Shown piece by piece: positions 52,901 to 61,279 of a DNA stretch of 64,000 nt. The stretch's first letter is position 1; the number at the start of each line of letters is the position of its first letter. Both the position numbers and the translations under genes were made by a program. Under the pieces are notes generated by a model, which was not told the DNA's origin, did not search any database, and saw only the letters and a list, made by a program, of their open reading frames with translations. This stretch comes from Lachnospiraceae bacterium (lineage in GTDB: Bacteria > Bacillota > Clostridia > Lachnospirales > Lachnospiraceae): NCBI GenBank assembly GCA_910575005.1, contig CAJTCL010000008.1, positions 76,277-140,276 on the forward strand, read 5' to 3'.

Positions 52901-54522
52901 TTTACCCAACGGTGCGTACCTGGATGACCACCGCCGCCTGCGCTTTCACTTCTCAAGGTAAAGAATGTATCAATATAACCGTCGGCATACTGTACCTTCT
53001 CAATTTTCTGAATCCAGCTCTCCAACTTATCCTCCAGAATCTTCCTCTGTGCCTTCACTTCTGCACTGGTATCATTCTTGGTAGCAGAAAGTGTATAGGA
53101 AATGGCCTCAATACTCTTATAGATATCAGAATCTTGGAATACATATCCCTGAAAAGCACTGTACTCTTCATTATTTAATTTCTTGATCGCATTGTCAAAG
53201 TTTGGTTCTCCTCCAGAAACCTTACCAATTTCCAAAATTGCCTTATTCAGAGATGTCATAGCATTGGTTTCCTGCTTGGGCATCCAGAACTGGTCTTCCA
53301 ACTGTATATTCTCAAACGTTACACTGCTGTTGGATTCTGCTGCTGTCACTGGAGCTTTCACTGATATATTTGCTTTTGCTGGATATGTTTTTCCTTTATA
53401 TGTAACTGTTCCATTTACTGTAAAACTGGTGCCAGCCTTGGCAGCGGCATAATCTGCTGCATTTACCTCTTCCCACTCTACTGGAAGCAGCTTGGAGTTA
53501 AAGGTCTCCCCATAGTCATAATCATTATTTTCACTCTTATAGGAAGGTGTTGGAGTATCAAATTCCACGCCGTTTGCCACTACGGAATCGGGAAGAATTG
53601 GCGCAACTCCCGCTGCTGTAGAGGTCTTGTAAGTATCAATACTGCTAACTTCCTCATTTATAATTCTGATAGCAAAGTCTGCCTCCTGAGAAACACCGTC
53701 CCTGGTCGCTTTGAGATGAAGTTTCGCATTGCCTTCCGCTATCGCTTTCACAGATACCTCTCTTGTATTAGCAGCTCCCTGAATCTGAATTTTATCTTCT
53801 CCCTCTGCGATAGACCATTCATATGCTGCATCTTCCGAATATTTACTAGGTGCAACATTTCCTGTATATGTTTCTGTTGCTCCTACCTCAAGCTTGCCCT
53901 TACCGGCGATACTGGCGCCGCTGATATATTCTGGAAGCGCGTCATCGTATACTTCCCACTCGCTGATACCGACATGGCCGCCGCCCTTGCCCACCAGCAT
54001 ACGCAGGCTCTTGGTAGCAATGGTTTTATCAAAATTAACAACATTCCATTTGCCATCTGCGCCGTTAAAACCACCATGCTCAATGCCAACCTCAGAGATA
54101 TCCTTCCATTCCTCTCCATCCAAATACTGGACTTTAGCGCTTGACGGGAAAGTTACGCCTCCGCCGTCAGCCCACCACATCACGCGCATAGAGGCCAGGT
54201 TCTGAGTCTCTGTCCAGGTAAGCGTGACGTCCATTGGATATTGATTCTCTGCCGCCCCCCAGCTATTCCAGCTTGTACTAGAATCAGCAGTAGCTAATGT
54301 TCCATCATTGATCTTCTCTGGAGAGATCCCAAAAGTATTGGTATAACCTGCTGTCGCTGTTGCACTCCGTCCCAGATTATCCTTGGGTTGCCCATCAATT
54401 GGGGAGACAATCCGCTCCATTGCCTTAGTGGAAACGCTTTGCTCCGCCCTCAGTGAAGTAGCCGGCAGCATAGTAATTGCCATAGCCATACTTAACACGA
54501 TCGCTACGATTCTTCGTTTCAT
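49906..54522 (-). CDS. Secreted multidomain beta-L-arabinofuranosidase (GH127 family)
   Basis: A 1538-residue extracellular enzyme with signal peptide MKRRIVAIVLSMAMAITMLP. A discoidin/CBM-like region (about 50-195), Ig-like regions (200-390), then the GH127 barrel and beta domains (400-1065). The zinc/thiolate site is visible: E746-x-C748 in SYCEICAA and C814-C815 in CACCPPN, matching E338/C340/C417/C418 of HypBA1, with C814 the likely nucleophile. A second discoidin-like region (1075-1218), FIVAR (1218-1290), a collagen-like PG linker (1295-1319), a second FIVAR and Big2-like tail follow. Removes beta-L-Araf as in hydroxyproline-rich glycoproteins. Confidence 0.88.
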   Translation of the reverse strand: MKRRIVAIVLSMAMAITMLPATSLRAEQSVSTKAMERIVSPIDGQPKDNLGRSATATAGYTNTFGISPEKINDGTLATADSSTSWNSWGAAENQYPMDVTLTWTETQNLASMRVMWWADGGGVTFPSSAKVQYLDGEEWKDISEVGIEHGGFNGADGKWNVVNFDKTIATKSLRMLVGKGGGHVGISEWEVYDDALPEYISGASIAGKGKLEVGATETYTGNVAPSKYSEDAAYEWSIAEGEDKIQIQGAANTREVSVKAIAEGNAKLHLKATRDGVSQEADFAIRIINEEVSSIDTYKTSTAAGVAPILPDSVVANGVEFDTPTPSYKSENNDYDYGETFNSKLLPVEWEEVNAADYAAAKAGTSFTVNGTVTYKGKTYPAKANISVKAPVTAAESNSSVTFENIQLEDQFWMPKQETNAMTSLNKAILEIGKVSGGEPNFDNAIKKLNNEEYSAFQGYVFQDSDIYKSIEAISYTLSATKNDTSAEVKAQRKILEDKLESWIQKIEKVQYADGYIDTFFTLRSESAGGGGHPGTHRWVNLANHEMYNAGHFLEGVVAYTRYREGMNNPDYRLYVAGKRFADHIVSLFGPNGKRHEVPGHEEIELALVKFGKLAEEYEGTGAGQSYYDTAKLLIDRRGEDPSLRDSGYSGSTYSQDKTPFKQETNAVGHAVRANYFYAGVTDIATLLPENDPDKAAYINSLGAIWDSVTERKTYITGGIGATTKDSDAEGFGADYDLPPDQSYCEICAAIAAANWNQRMNLLHEDGKYADMVEKNLYNSILVGENLDGNRFYYSTLLQVNNGNKRSEWFGCACCPPNLMRTIASLSGYMYTVHKNDVFVNMFVGSNGSVNVGGTQVGLKQETKYPWDGAVALTVSLKEAKKFTLKVRIPGWVNEQKNKNVTIKVNGNAVTFQTEKGYAAIDRTWANGDVVSIDIPMEIRITESHEKVKATQGKIALQRGPIVYCMEKAGNAQLNTTIEDFDPLNFVIPRDAKLTATYKENLLKGVVEITGDVKYATGRGNEMIDAKLQAVPYYAWNNRGDDAEYTAGLEEPKNNSSRMLIWTMADSPNSGKQPGIRDYATPSVSFVGWGAGADRFADGDEGTFWNGHSDPDLQTKDQWMMYDFGERKAELTESSILFHDDGGGVVTPTGVKIEYMTDAGTWAEVKPVGDWTYNKEEYNTYKFEKIVTSKIRVTMNHAVIGGQKVAVAVLEWNLQGKLAATTDDKKELSDLVKEYEEKGLKESDYTAESWKVYKEALENAKKILQKEDADLVTEVVVARDKLIDAMNSLVKNTTGDPGKPGEPGNPGDPEKPGDPENPGQKVDKTNLKATINTAKKKYKKADYTAASWKTYDKALKAAQKVLDNKDATQAQVNKANTDLKNAIKKLVKLKVISTKSVTLGVGEKYSVTAKNCTYTTSSSKVATVGKKGLVTPKKTGKATIKAINKNGKVKVFKLTIKKAPKKITKVTPSKKSLKKGKTCKLKVTLPKGTASKLTFTSSNKKVATVSSKGVVKAKKKGKAVITVKTFNKKTKKVRITVK

Positions 54523-54719
54523 CTGTTTTCCTCCTCTTTTCTATCATTCATTCTGTCATAAAACTGCTGTCATCTACCTGCGCTCTGATCTCCTCCTCTC
54601 CATAACTGTGCAAGGTTAGTTCCAACATTTCCATTGATTCAGTATTTTTAATTATAACAGTCTTATATGATATACTAAATGAAACTTTTTTAAGGTTATA
54701 GCAGATTTTTAATATGAAC

Positions 54720-54792
54720 GTAATGATTCAGAACGCATCAAACTAGAAAGTCTAAATCTATAAATTTATTTCAAAGAACTGGACTTTTTGTG
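54720..54792 (+). repeat. Half copy of the structured repeat
   Basis: GTAATGATTCAGAAC matches the element's left end; then AGAAAGTC...GGACTTT forms a stem around CTATAAATTTATTTCAAAG, like the first stem-loop of copies 1-3. The second half is absent. Oriented opposite to its flanking genes; the rest of 54523-54867 shows no gene. Confidence 0.45.
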
Positions 54793-54867
54793 CGAGTGTG
54801 TATATTGTTTTTATTCTATAGAATTAGGTTGTGCTGCACCCATTGACACCGTAATCCTATAAGATAA

Positions 54868-54895
54868 AAAAGAATCCCGCTAAGCGAGATTCTTA
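54868..54895 (-). terminator. Terminator after clpX-like gene
   Basis: AAGAATC-CGC / GCG-GATTCTT hairpin with A/T flanks, 50 bp after the stop. Confidence 0.75.
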
Positions 54896-54944
54896 CTATT
54901 GATTATATTTTATTTAACCTGTTGTCATCAGAACCTTCATTACA

Positions 54945-56399
54945 TTAAGCTCCTGCCACTCCTACTTTCTCCTCCAAAACAGGACAGCCGCGCATACTAA
55001 TCACTGGCCCGCCATTATTCTCAATATAGTCCTCAGTGATCGTCACTGTTCCAATATTGTCATCTTTGGGAATTTCATACATAATATCCAACATAAATTC
55101 TTCAATAATAGCACGCAGTGCACGGGCGCCGATATCCTTCTTCTTTGCTTTTCTGGCGATGGCGTGCAATGCATTTTCTTCAAATTCCAACTTCACTTCA
55201 TCCATAGACAACAATTTCTTATACTGCTTGACAATTGCACTCTTTGGTTCTGTGAGAATCCGCACCAATGTATCCTCCGTCAATGCATCCAGTGCGAAAA
55301 TCACTGGAAGCCGTCCCAAAAATTCAGGAATCATGCCATATTTACGCACATCCTCCACCTCAACTCTTTGCAGAAGATTTTCTTCTCCGTCATATTTGTC
55401 TTTCAAATCGGCATGAAATCCCATCGCTGACTGCTTGTTCAAGCGTTCCTTAATAATCTCCTCCAAATCTGGAAATGCGCCGCCGCAGATAAACAAAATA
55501 TCTTTCGTATTGACAGTGGCCAAAGGAACCATAGCATTCTTGCTGTTGGCTCCCACTGGAACCTCAATCTCAGCGCCCTCCAAAAGCTTGAGCATACCCT
55601 GTTGCACACTCTCACCGCTGACATCCCGTTGGTTTGTAGTCTTTTTCTTAGCAATTTTATCAATCTCATCAATAAAAATAATTCCATGTTCTGCGCGTTC
55701 CACATCATTGTCTGCTGCTGCCAGAAGCTTAGAAACCACACTCTCAATATCATCTCCGATATAACCAGCCTCTGTCAAGGAAGTAGCATCTGCAATGGCA
55801 AGCGGCACATCCAATAATTTTGCCAACGTTTTGACCATATAGGTTTTACCGCTTCCAGTAGGCCCTAACATCAACATGTTAGATTTCTCAATCTCTATAC
55901 CATCCGCCTCATCACAGGCCACCCGCTTATAATGATTATATACAGCTACTGACATAACCTTCTTGGCATGTTCCTGTCCTACCACATAATCATCTAAACT
56001 TTCTTTAATCTTATGTGGTGCAGGAATGGATTTAATATCCAAGATCGGCTCTGACTTTTTCTCCTCTTTAGCTTTCTTTTTTTTCAGCTTCTGAGTTTTG
56101 GGCATCATATTTTGGAGATCAGACAAATTGATCATACTGATATTGGGCATGTTTCCAAAATTCCCCATATCTCCCAAAGGAAAATTAGCATGATTCATAC
56201 TGTCAAATGTTTTCTGCATACAGTCTGCGCAGATGCAGATATCCTTGGGAATACGAATCATCTTCCCCGCCTTGCTCTCTGGTCTGCGGCAGATATAACA
56301 AGTATCCTCATATCCATCATCCTCATATTCTTCCTGTGCTTCCAACCCCTCAATTACTTCCCGAAAGTCTGTATCATCAAATCTCTCTTTATCGCTCAT
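54945..56399 (-). CDS. ClpX-family AAA+ unfoldase, divergent paralogue
   Basis: A 484-residue ClpX-like ATPase. The N-terminal zinc-binding domain uses CYICRRP...CICADC (about 34-60), set after an acidic 30-residue extension. Walker A GPTGSGKT, Walker B IIFIDEIDKIA, pore loop GYIGDD (GYVGED in standard ClpX), and GARALRAIIEE sensor region are present. The ClpP-docking IGF loop appears as AMGFHADLK. It is not next to clpP, tig or lon. Likely a second ClpX with altered adaptor or substrate choice. AAAGGAG precedes ATG. Confidence 0.85.
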   Translation of the reverse strand: MSDKERFDDTDFREVIEGLEAQEEYEDDGYEDTCYICRRPESKAGKMIRIPKDICICADCMQKTFDSMNHANFPLGDMGNFGNMPNISMINLSDLQNMMPKTQKLKKKKAKEEKKSEPILDIKSIPAPHKIKESLDDYVVGQEHAKKVMSVAVYNHYKRVACDEADGIEIEKSNMLMLGPTGSGKTYMVKTLAKLLDVPLAIADATSLTEAGYIGDDIESVVSKLLAAADNDVERAEHGIIFIDEIDKIAKKKTTNQRDVSGESVQQGMLKLLEGAEIEVPVGANSKNAMVPLATVNTKDILFICGGAFPDLEEIIKERLNKQSAMGFHADLKDKYDGEENLLQRVEVEDVRKYGMIPEFLGRLPVIFALDALTEDTLVRILTEPKSAIVKQYKKLLSMDEVKLEFEENALHAIARKAKKKDIGARALRAIIEEFMLDIMYEIPKDDNIGTVTITEDYIENNGGPVISMRGCPVLEEKVGVAGA

Positions 56400-56520
56400 C
56401 CTGAATTCTCCTTTTTTATCTCAGTATTCCAAACTGAAATCTGGTATTATTATAATTCAATGAAGATAATAGCACAACCGCTTTTTCAAAGACTTTCTAA
56501 AAAATTTAGAATCGCAGTGG

Positions 56521-57417
56521 TTATTCGTAAAAATAATTGAAACCGCAAAATTTCTGAGCGATTGGATCATAGAAAATCCCTATGGTAGTCTGCCCTTGCA
56601 TTAAGAGCAATATTCGATCTTTTAATTCCACCACTTGGTAGGTATAACTTGGTGTTTCATCTATCTCTCCCTCACTGATTAGCTTATCTCCCCACGTTGT
56701 CTCTTCCCAATTCATCCGCCATTCTTTGATGTTCTCTGCTAATTCCTCAGCTTCTACTCTTTGTTGTATCATAGTATCCAGCCAGTAGAACCCCTGAATA
56801 TATAGATTTTGATAAACTTCATAGGCATCATTTTCAATGGCATATGTTGACACTGGCACAAAGAACAAATCGTCATTTTCAATGGCATATGTTGACACTG
56901 GCACAAAGAACAAATCTTCCATATAAGCAACATACTCTGCCAGAGGCTGTTCACACTGCTCCAAAACAGATATCATTTTCTCTTTCCCTGTTTTCCACAT
57001 TTCCTGTTCTCTATGGTCAGTCGAATCATATGCAATACAACTAAAACTCATCAGCGTCATATCACCACATGCAATCTGCACTTGATAGTTTCTGTCTCCT
57101 AATTCCAGAATTTCTTGATAAAAGTAGATATCTCCTGTGGAAGCTTCTCTGGCCACTGACATATTATAAAAGATATGCTTGTCATTCTTCTCAAACCATT
57201 CCATCACATCTGCAATGTCAACCCCTGTCTGATAACTGATTAACTGACCAAAATACCTATCTACTGCAATCACTCTGTCCTCCTCTGTCGCATGATCCAC
57301 CATCCCATACTGCGCCAAGATAATTCCTTCCACCAAAAGTTCTGGTATGCCCTTCTCTAAATTTTGTCTAGCCTTCGCATAATAATTCCAGGGAAAAATT
57401 TCTACATCATGAATGAA
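56521..57417 (-). pseudogene. Unknown gene, 5' end lost to the mobile element
   Basis: The frame continues in-frame upstream of the longest called start (GTG 57336, no ribosome site) to about 57417, where a 12-bp direct repeat and foreign sequence begin. The remaining ~299 codons include GFIHDVEIFPWNYYAKARQ, several acidic/aromatic segments and YQVVELKDRILLLMQGQTTIG; I recognise no family. A 45-bp tandem duplication repeats DLFFVPVSTYAIEND exactly. Probably interrupted by the integrative element to the right. Confidence 0.6.
56828..56917. repeat. 45-bp tandem duplication
   Basis: Two adjacent units (56828-56872, 56873-56917), identical over about 44 of 45 nt, encoding 15 residues twice in frame. 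Confidence 0.9.
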
Positions 57418-57503
57418 ACCAGATAAGGAGAAAACTCAAAATTTTGTTTAAGACAGTAGACATAACAACGTGGAGTGAATATCTTATCTGGAGAAAATAG
57501 AAA

Positions 57504-57878
57504 ATGGCAAATATATTATTTGAGAAACTGGGCGGCAAATATGAGCGGCAAGGAGATTACTTAATACCATGCTTGACTGTACTCGCCGAAGAAGAACAGC
57601 CGATAGGCACATGGGGACAGCGGCATCTGGACTATCTGAAGCAGTATCGCAAGGTTACATACACCAATCTTCTCACAAACGGCAAGCTGAATACATACCT
57701 TGCCGACATCGATAGGCAGGCACAGGAACGCTTTGAAAGGCTCATAGAGGGCATGAAACAAGCGCAGGGCATAACGGAACGCCTAAAGGAAGAAAATGCC
57801 TTAGAATGGGTACAACACTTAAATAACATAAGGGCATGTGCGAGACAGATTGTGAACGAGGAAATTGTTTTTGCATAA
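57504..57878 (+). CDS. tnpV: TnpV-like transposon protein
   Basis: A 124-residue basic/acidic helical protein matching TnpV of Tn4451/Tn4453-type integrative elements (LGGKYERQGDYLIPCL, WGQRHLDYLKQYRKVTY, TNLLTNGKLNTYLADIDRQA). Function is unknown but it is a reliable marker of such elements. ATG 57504 follows GGAGAAAATAG. A GC-rich hairpin terminator follows. Confidence 0.85.
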   Translation: MANILFEKLGGKYERQGDYLIPCLTVLAEEEQPIGTWGQRHLDYLKQYRKVTYTNLLTNGKLNTYLADIDRQAQERFERLIEGMKQAQGITERLKEENALEWVQHLNNIRACARQIVNEEIVFA

Positions 57879-57885
57879 GTACAGA

Positions 57886-57907
57886 AAGGCGGCAGAAAAT
57901 TGCCGCC
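57886..57907 (+). terminator. Terminator after tnpV
   Basis: AGGCGGCA / TTGCCGCCT hairpin followed by AAAAATTTT. Confidence 0.65.
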
Positions 57908-57981
57908 TAAAAATTTTCCGAAAAAGTCTTGCTTGTTACGTTGCGTAATGATTTATAATATGTTTCAGGAGGTAAAGGACT

Positions 57982-58029
57982 ATGGCAAAATACAGGGCAA
58001 TCCCAAATGGATATATGACAGTTGATTGA
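57982..58029 (+). pseudogene. Stub of a MerR-family regulator
   Basis: MAKYRAIPNGYMTVD then stop; 15 codons with an AGGAGG ribosome site. The start of many MerR regulators in such elements reads MAKYRAIPxGYMTVGELAKK, so the reading frame is cut exactly where ACCAGATAAGGA begins. Confidence 0.5.
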
Positions 58030-58096
58030 TACCAGATAAGGATAAAAATAGATATGTATGGGCAGGAGCATAGACTTTCTCCTGCCACGCCTATAT

Positions 58097-58696
58097 TTAG
58101 GCGGTTTGACGTTTGGTACGTTTTCCGTATTCACGTTCTATTTCCCGCATTTCTTCATCCGTTGGAATATCAACAATCCCGACATAGGAATAGTAGATGT
58201 CAATATCCTGTGTCCGTTTCCCGTCTTTTTTCTCGCATTCATGGACTACGATTTTATCCACAAAGGTATTTAAGATTTCGGGCGTTAGCTCGTCAATACG
58301 AGTATATTTTTTGGTGACGGCAATTAGCTTGGAAACATTGGTTGCTTCTGTGTCGGCTTCGCTGACTTCGGATTTCAAGGTTTCGATTTTGTGTTTTAGC
58401 TGTTCCTGCTCAGCTTCATAACCATCTGACAGCTTGTAAAAGCGTTCGTCATTCAGCTTTCCGTTGACATTATCTTCATAGATTTTGCGGAACAGGCGGT
58501 CAAGTTCTTCCATGCGCTTTTCGTCTTTTTCAATCTGTTTCTGCTTTGCGTATAACTCGTATCGGCGTTCCGCAAGGGTAGTGTCAATCTGCTGTCGGAT
58601 AAATACCCTTTCAAACTGCTGTAAATAGGACAGGAAATGCTGAAGCTGTTTTAATACCAACTGGTATAGGACATCTTCTCTGACTGCTTCGCATCG
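58097..58696 (-). pseudogene. 3' fragment of a large serine recombinase (TnpX-like)
   Basis: About 200 codons from the C-terminal region: CEAVREDVLYQLVLKQLQ, a coiled coil (about 58200-58560), then LTPEILNTFVDKIVVHE and TQDIDIYYSYVGIVDIP of the DUF4368 type. The catalytic resolvase domain and zinc ribbon are missing; similarity stops at 58696, where the CHAP fragment begins in the opposite direction. Non-functional remnant. Confidence 0.75.
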
Positions 58697-59002
58697 TGGT
58701 GTGCCGATCAGTGCGGCTATCTGGAAAGCGGCATCATACCGAAATTCTCCCTCTGCTCAGACGGCGTGAACTGGTTTAAGGGCAAAGGGCAATGGCAAGG
58801 CAAGAACTATGAGCCGCAGGCAGGCGACCTCATTTTCTTTGATTGGGGGAGTGACGGCTCAATCGACCATGTGGGAATCGTGGAAAAATGCGAGAATGGG
58901 ACGGTCTACACCGTGGAGGGCAACTCTGGCGATGCCTGCAAACAGCAGAGCTATCCAGTCGGGAGCGGCTCAATATACGGCTACGGAGTGCCAAACTATT
59001 AG
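58697..59002 (+). pseudogene. 3' fragment of an ICE cell-wall hydrolase (CHAP/NlpC-type domain)
   Basis: The open frame begins abruptly at WCADQCGYLESG and continues through GVNWFKGKGQW, AGDLIFFDWGSDGSIDHVGIVEK and YTVEGNSGDACKQQSYP. This matches the end of the Tn916 Orf14-like secreted peptidoglycan hydrolases of conjugative elements; the His of the catalytic pair is in IDHVG, the Cys part of WCADQ. No start or signal peptide remains. Confidence 0.75.
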
Positions 59003-59156
59003 CAGGGCAGGGCAAAAGGAAACCAGAGGGACTTAATCCCCTGTCTGTTCCTTTGCCTTACATAAGGCAATTACTTTGAAAAAGGTTAGATAAAAAACAC
59101 CAGAATAGGTTTTTGATTTTTTGAAATATCATAGTTGCTCATAATATAACAAAATG

Positions 59157-59223
59157 ACTATTTGAATAGTTGACACCACATGACTATTGTGATAGTATGT
59201 TCAAAAAGAACTATTGCAATAGT
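59157..59223 (+). promoter_or_regulatory. blaI-type promoter with three operator dyads
   Basis: ACTATTTGAATAGT (59157-59170), ACTATTGTGATAGT (59183-59196), ACTATTGCAATAGT (59210-59223): three 14-bp palindromes with centres 26-27 bp apart. TTGACA (59170-59175), 17 nt and TAGTAT (59193-59198) lie within them, so repressor binding would cover the promoter. Confidence 0.8.
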
Positions 59224-59241
59224 CATTTTGGGAGGTGCGGA

Positions 59242-59601
59242 ATGAGGATGAAGTTATTTGATTCAGAATTAAAAGTGATGGAAGTATTATGGAAAGAGGG
59301 AAACATTACAGCAGGACAGATTTCAAAAATACTGAAAGAGGAAATTGGCTGGAATAGGAATACAACTTACACGGTGATAAAAAAATGTATAGAGAAAGGC
59401 GCAATCGAAAGAATTGAACCTAAATTTATCTGCAAGGCAATGATTTCCAAAGAAGACGTACAGGCATATGAAACAGCGGAATTGATTGAAAGGATATTTG
59501 ACGGTTCTAAGAAAGAATTTTTTGCCGCTTTGTTGTCTGAAAAAACATTGACACATGATGAACTGCAGCAATTAAAGAATTTGATAAACCAGATGAAATG
59601 A
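59242..59601 (+). CDS. BlaI/MecI-family repressor
   Basis: A 119-residue winged-helix repressor: MRMKLFDSELKVMEVLWKEG, ITAGQISKILKEEIGWNRNTTYTVIKKCIEKGAIER, then a dimerisation tail in which BlaI proteins are cleaved. GGGAGG precedes ATG 59242. It should bind the three dyads upstream and be released by the protease encoded next. Stop is 10 bp before the protease ATG. Confidence 0.92.
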   Translation: MRMKLFDSELKVMEVLWKEGNITAGQISKILKEEIGWNRNTTYTVIKKCIEKGAIERIEPKFICKAMISKEDVQAYETAELIERIFDGSKKEFFAALLSEKTLTHDELQQLKNLINQMK

Positions 59602-59611
59602 GGTGAAAAGT

Positions 59612-61219
59612 ATGTTGCTTAAAATAAGCATCTCAAGCAGTATATTGATTATCTTGATTGTTACTTTGCGCTTTGTTGCTTTAAACAGGCTGCCGAAAAA
59701 ATTTTTTGTGCTGTTGTGGAATATTGCAATACTAAGATTGCTGATACCCTTTGACTTACCGATACATTATGGACTTGCTTCACCTATAACAAAATTAGCA
59801 GATAGTGGCATCAGTCACTATAATACTGCCAACAGTCCGCTTATAACAGAAACATTAAAAGAACCAATTACTGATACAACAGTAGCATTATCTTTAAACA
59901 ACGTCGCATGGATGACGATTGTTTGGGCAGCAGGTATGGCAGTCATGCTTGTGATTTTCGGGGTATTATATTGGAGAGAATATCAAAAAATACGGACAGC
60001 ATTACCTATTTCAAAAGAAAGCGATGATTATTTCAGGTCAGTGACAACGATTCCTAAACGTGTAAAGTTATTGGTATCGGACAGAATCTCAACACCTTTA
60101 ACGTATGGCGTTTTGTCACCTAAAATTATATTCCCGAAAATTTTTAAACTTTCGGACAACACGAAAATAAAATATGTCCTTACGCATGAAATGATACATA
60201 TAAAACGGTTGGATAATCTTTGGAAAATAATTATCCTTATAGTGGTGAGCATACACTGGTTCAATCCTTTCGTTTGGATAATGTATCGGCTTCTCAACCG
60301 TGATATTGAATTATCATGTGATGAAAAAGTGGTTGCTCTTTTGGGAGAAACAGCAAAAAAGGAATATGTTACGACGCTTGTAGATTTGGCGGAAAAGCAG
60401 TATCATTGGTCGTTTATCTCAAATGGATTTGGAAAGAACGCCATACAAGAAAGGATTGTGGCAATCATGACGTTTAAAAAAGCAACTTGTTTAAGCATAG
60501 GCTGCACAGTGGTTTTATTAGCAGGCGCGATTACAGTATTTGCACAAAATGATTTTAAAGTGGCAGGTACTGATGCTGGTACAATGTCTAAAGCCCACAT
60601 TACGGAAGACAAAAAAAATTATTTGGAAAAAACTGAAATCGAAGATGGTGAGTATTTACATCATGGAATTACAGTTATCAATGGAGCTTATTATTACCAA
60701 GGCGTGCGCATCCGCATATTCATGGATTTAAGGGAAAACAAATCTTTTGAAACTTTCAGTTTTGATAAGGAAGGAACCGTTGATATACGGTTAATACGGT
60801 CAAAAAATAATTCTATTAAAAAAATTGAGTATCTCACAAAAGAAGAAGCAGATGAAATCCTTAGTGATTTTGAAGATAGCGAGTTGGATGGGCAGACGGA
60901 AGAACAGCATACGGGTGTGATAACCAGATTAGCAAAAGAAGAACTTCCGAATAAGGTTATAGATGCCATAAATTCTTGTGATGATGAAAAATGGTATGTG
61001 ATTAATGACAAGGAATATCAATATGTTTATTTTAATGGTTTGACTGCCAATTATGCTTTCCAACCAGAGATTTATGCTGACAGCCATAGCGGGACTTTAC
61101 AAATATATGATATGGGTACTTCAACTGAAAATTATGTATTGCTTGAAATTGAACGGAATATTTCACTGAAAATTTTATACAACCATTCGCAAGTTGCATA
61201 TACAGAAATAGCTTTATGA
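59612..61219 (+). CDS. BlaR1/MecR1-like M56 membrane metalloprotease with unusual sensor domain
   Basis: A 535-residue sensor-protease. Residues about 1-320 are the M56 module: membrane helices, zinc motif THEMIHIKR (HExxH at 192-196) and ELSCDEKVV. Membrane span about 293-311. The extracytoplasmic domain (about 350-535) is not the penicillin-binding domain of BlaR1; it carries GITVINGAYYYQGVRIRIF, GTVDIRLIRSK, then KWYVINDKEYQYVYFNG. The same domain makes up the next gene. ATG 59612 after GAGGTG is preferred to GTG 59603. Confidence 0.88.
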   Translation: MLLKISISSSILIILIVTLRFVALNRLPKKFFVLLWNIAILRLLIPFDLPIHYGLASPITKLADSGISHYNTANSPLITETLKEPITDTTVALSLNNVAWMTIVWAAGMAVMLVIFGVLYWREYQKIRTALPISKESDDYFRSVTTIPKRVKLLVSDRISTPLTYGVLSPKIIFPKIFKLSDNTKIKYVLTHEMIHIKRLDNLWKIIILIVVSIHWFNPFVWIMYRLLNRDIELSCDEKVVALLGETAKKEYVTTLVDLAEKQYHWSFISNGFGKNAIQERIVAIMTFKKATCLSIGCTVVLLAGAITVFAQNDFKVAGTDAGTMSKAHITEDKKNYLEKTEIEDGEYLHHGITVINGAYYYQGVRIRIFMDLRENKSFETFSFDKEGTVDIRLIRSKNNSIKKIEYLTKEEADEILSDFEDSELDGQTEEQHTGVITRLAKEELPNKVIDAINSCDDEKWYVINDKEYQYVYFNGLTANYAFQPEIYADSHSGTLQIYDMGTSTENYVLLEIERNISLKILYNHSQVAYTEIAL

Positions 61220-61279
61220 TGGAAGCATGGTATTGAAACTGGTATGCCATAAAGAGCGGATAAAGGAGGATAATTTCAA

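Larger units (their letters stand above)
57418..58042. repeat. Direct repeats ACCAGATAAGGA bounding a tnpV segment
   Basis: The 12-mer occurs at 57418-57429 and 58031-58042. The core CCAGATAAG also appears inverted at about 57483-57491. The left copy is the point where the chromosomal gene is broken; the right copy is where the merR stub stops. They may be att-like sites of a large serine recombinase or a deletion scar. Confidence 0.55.
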
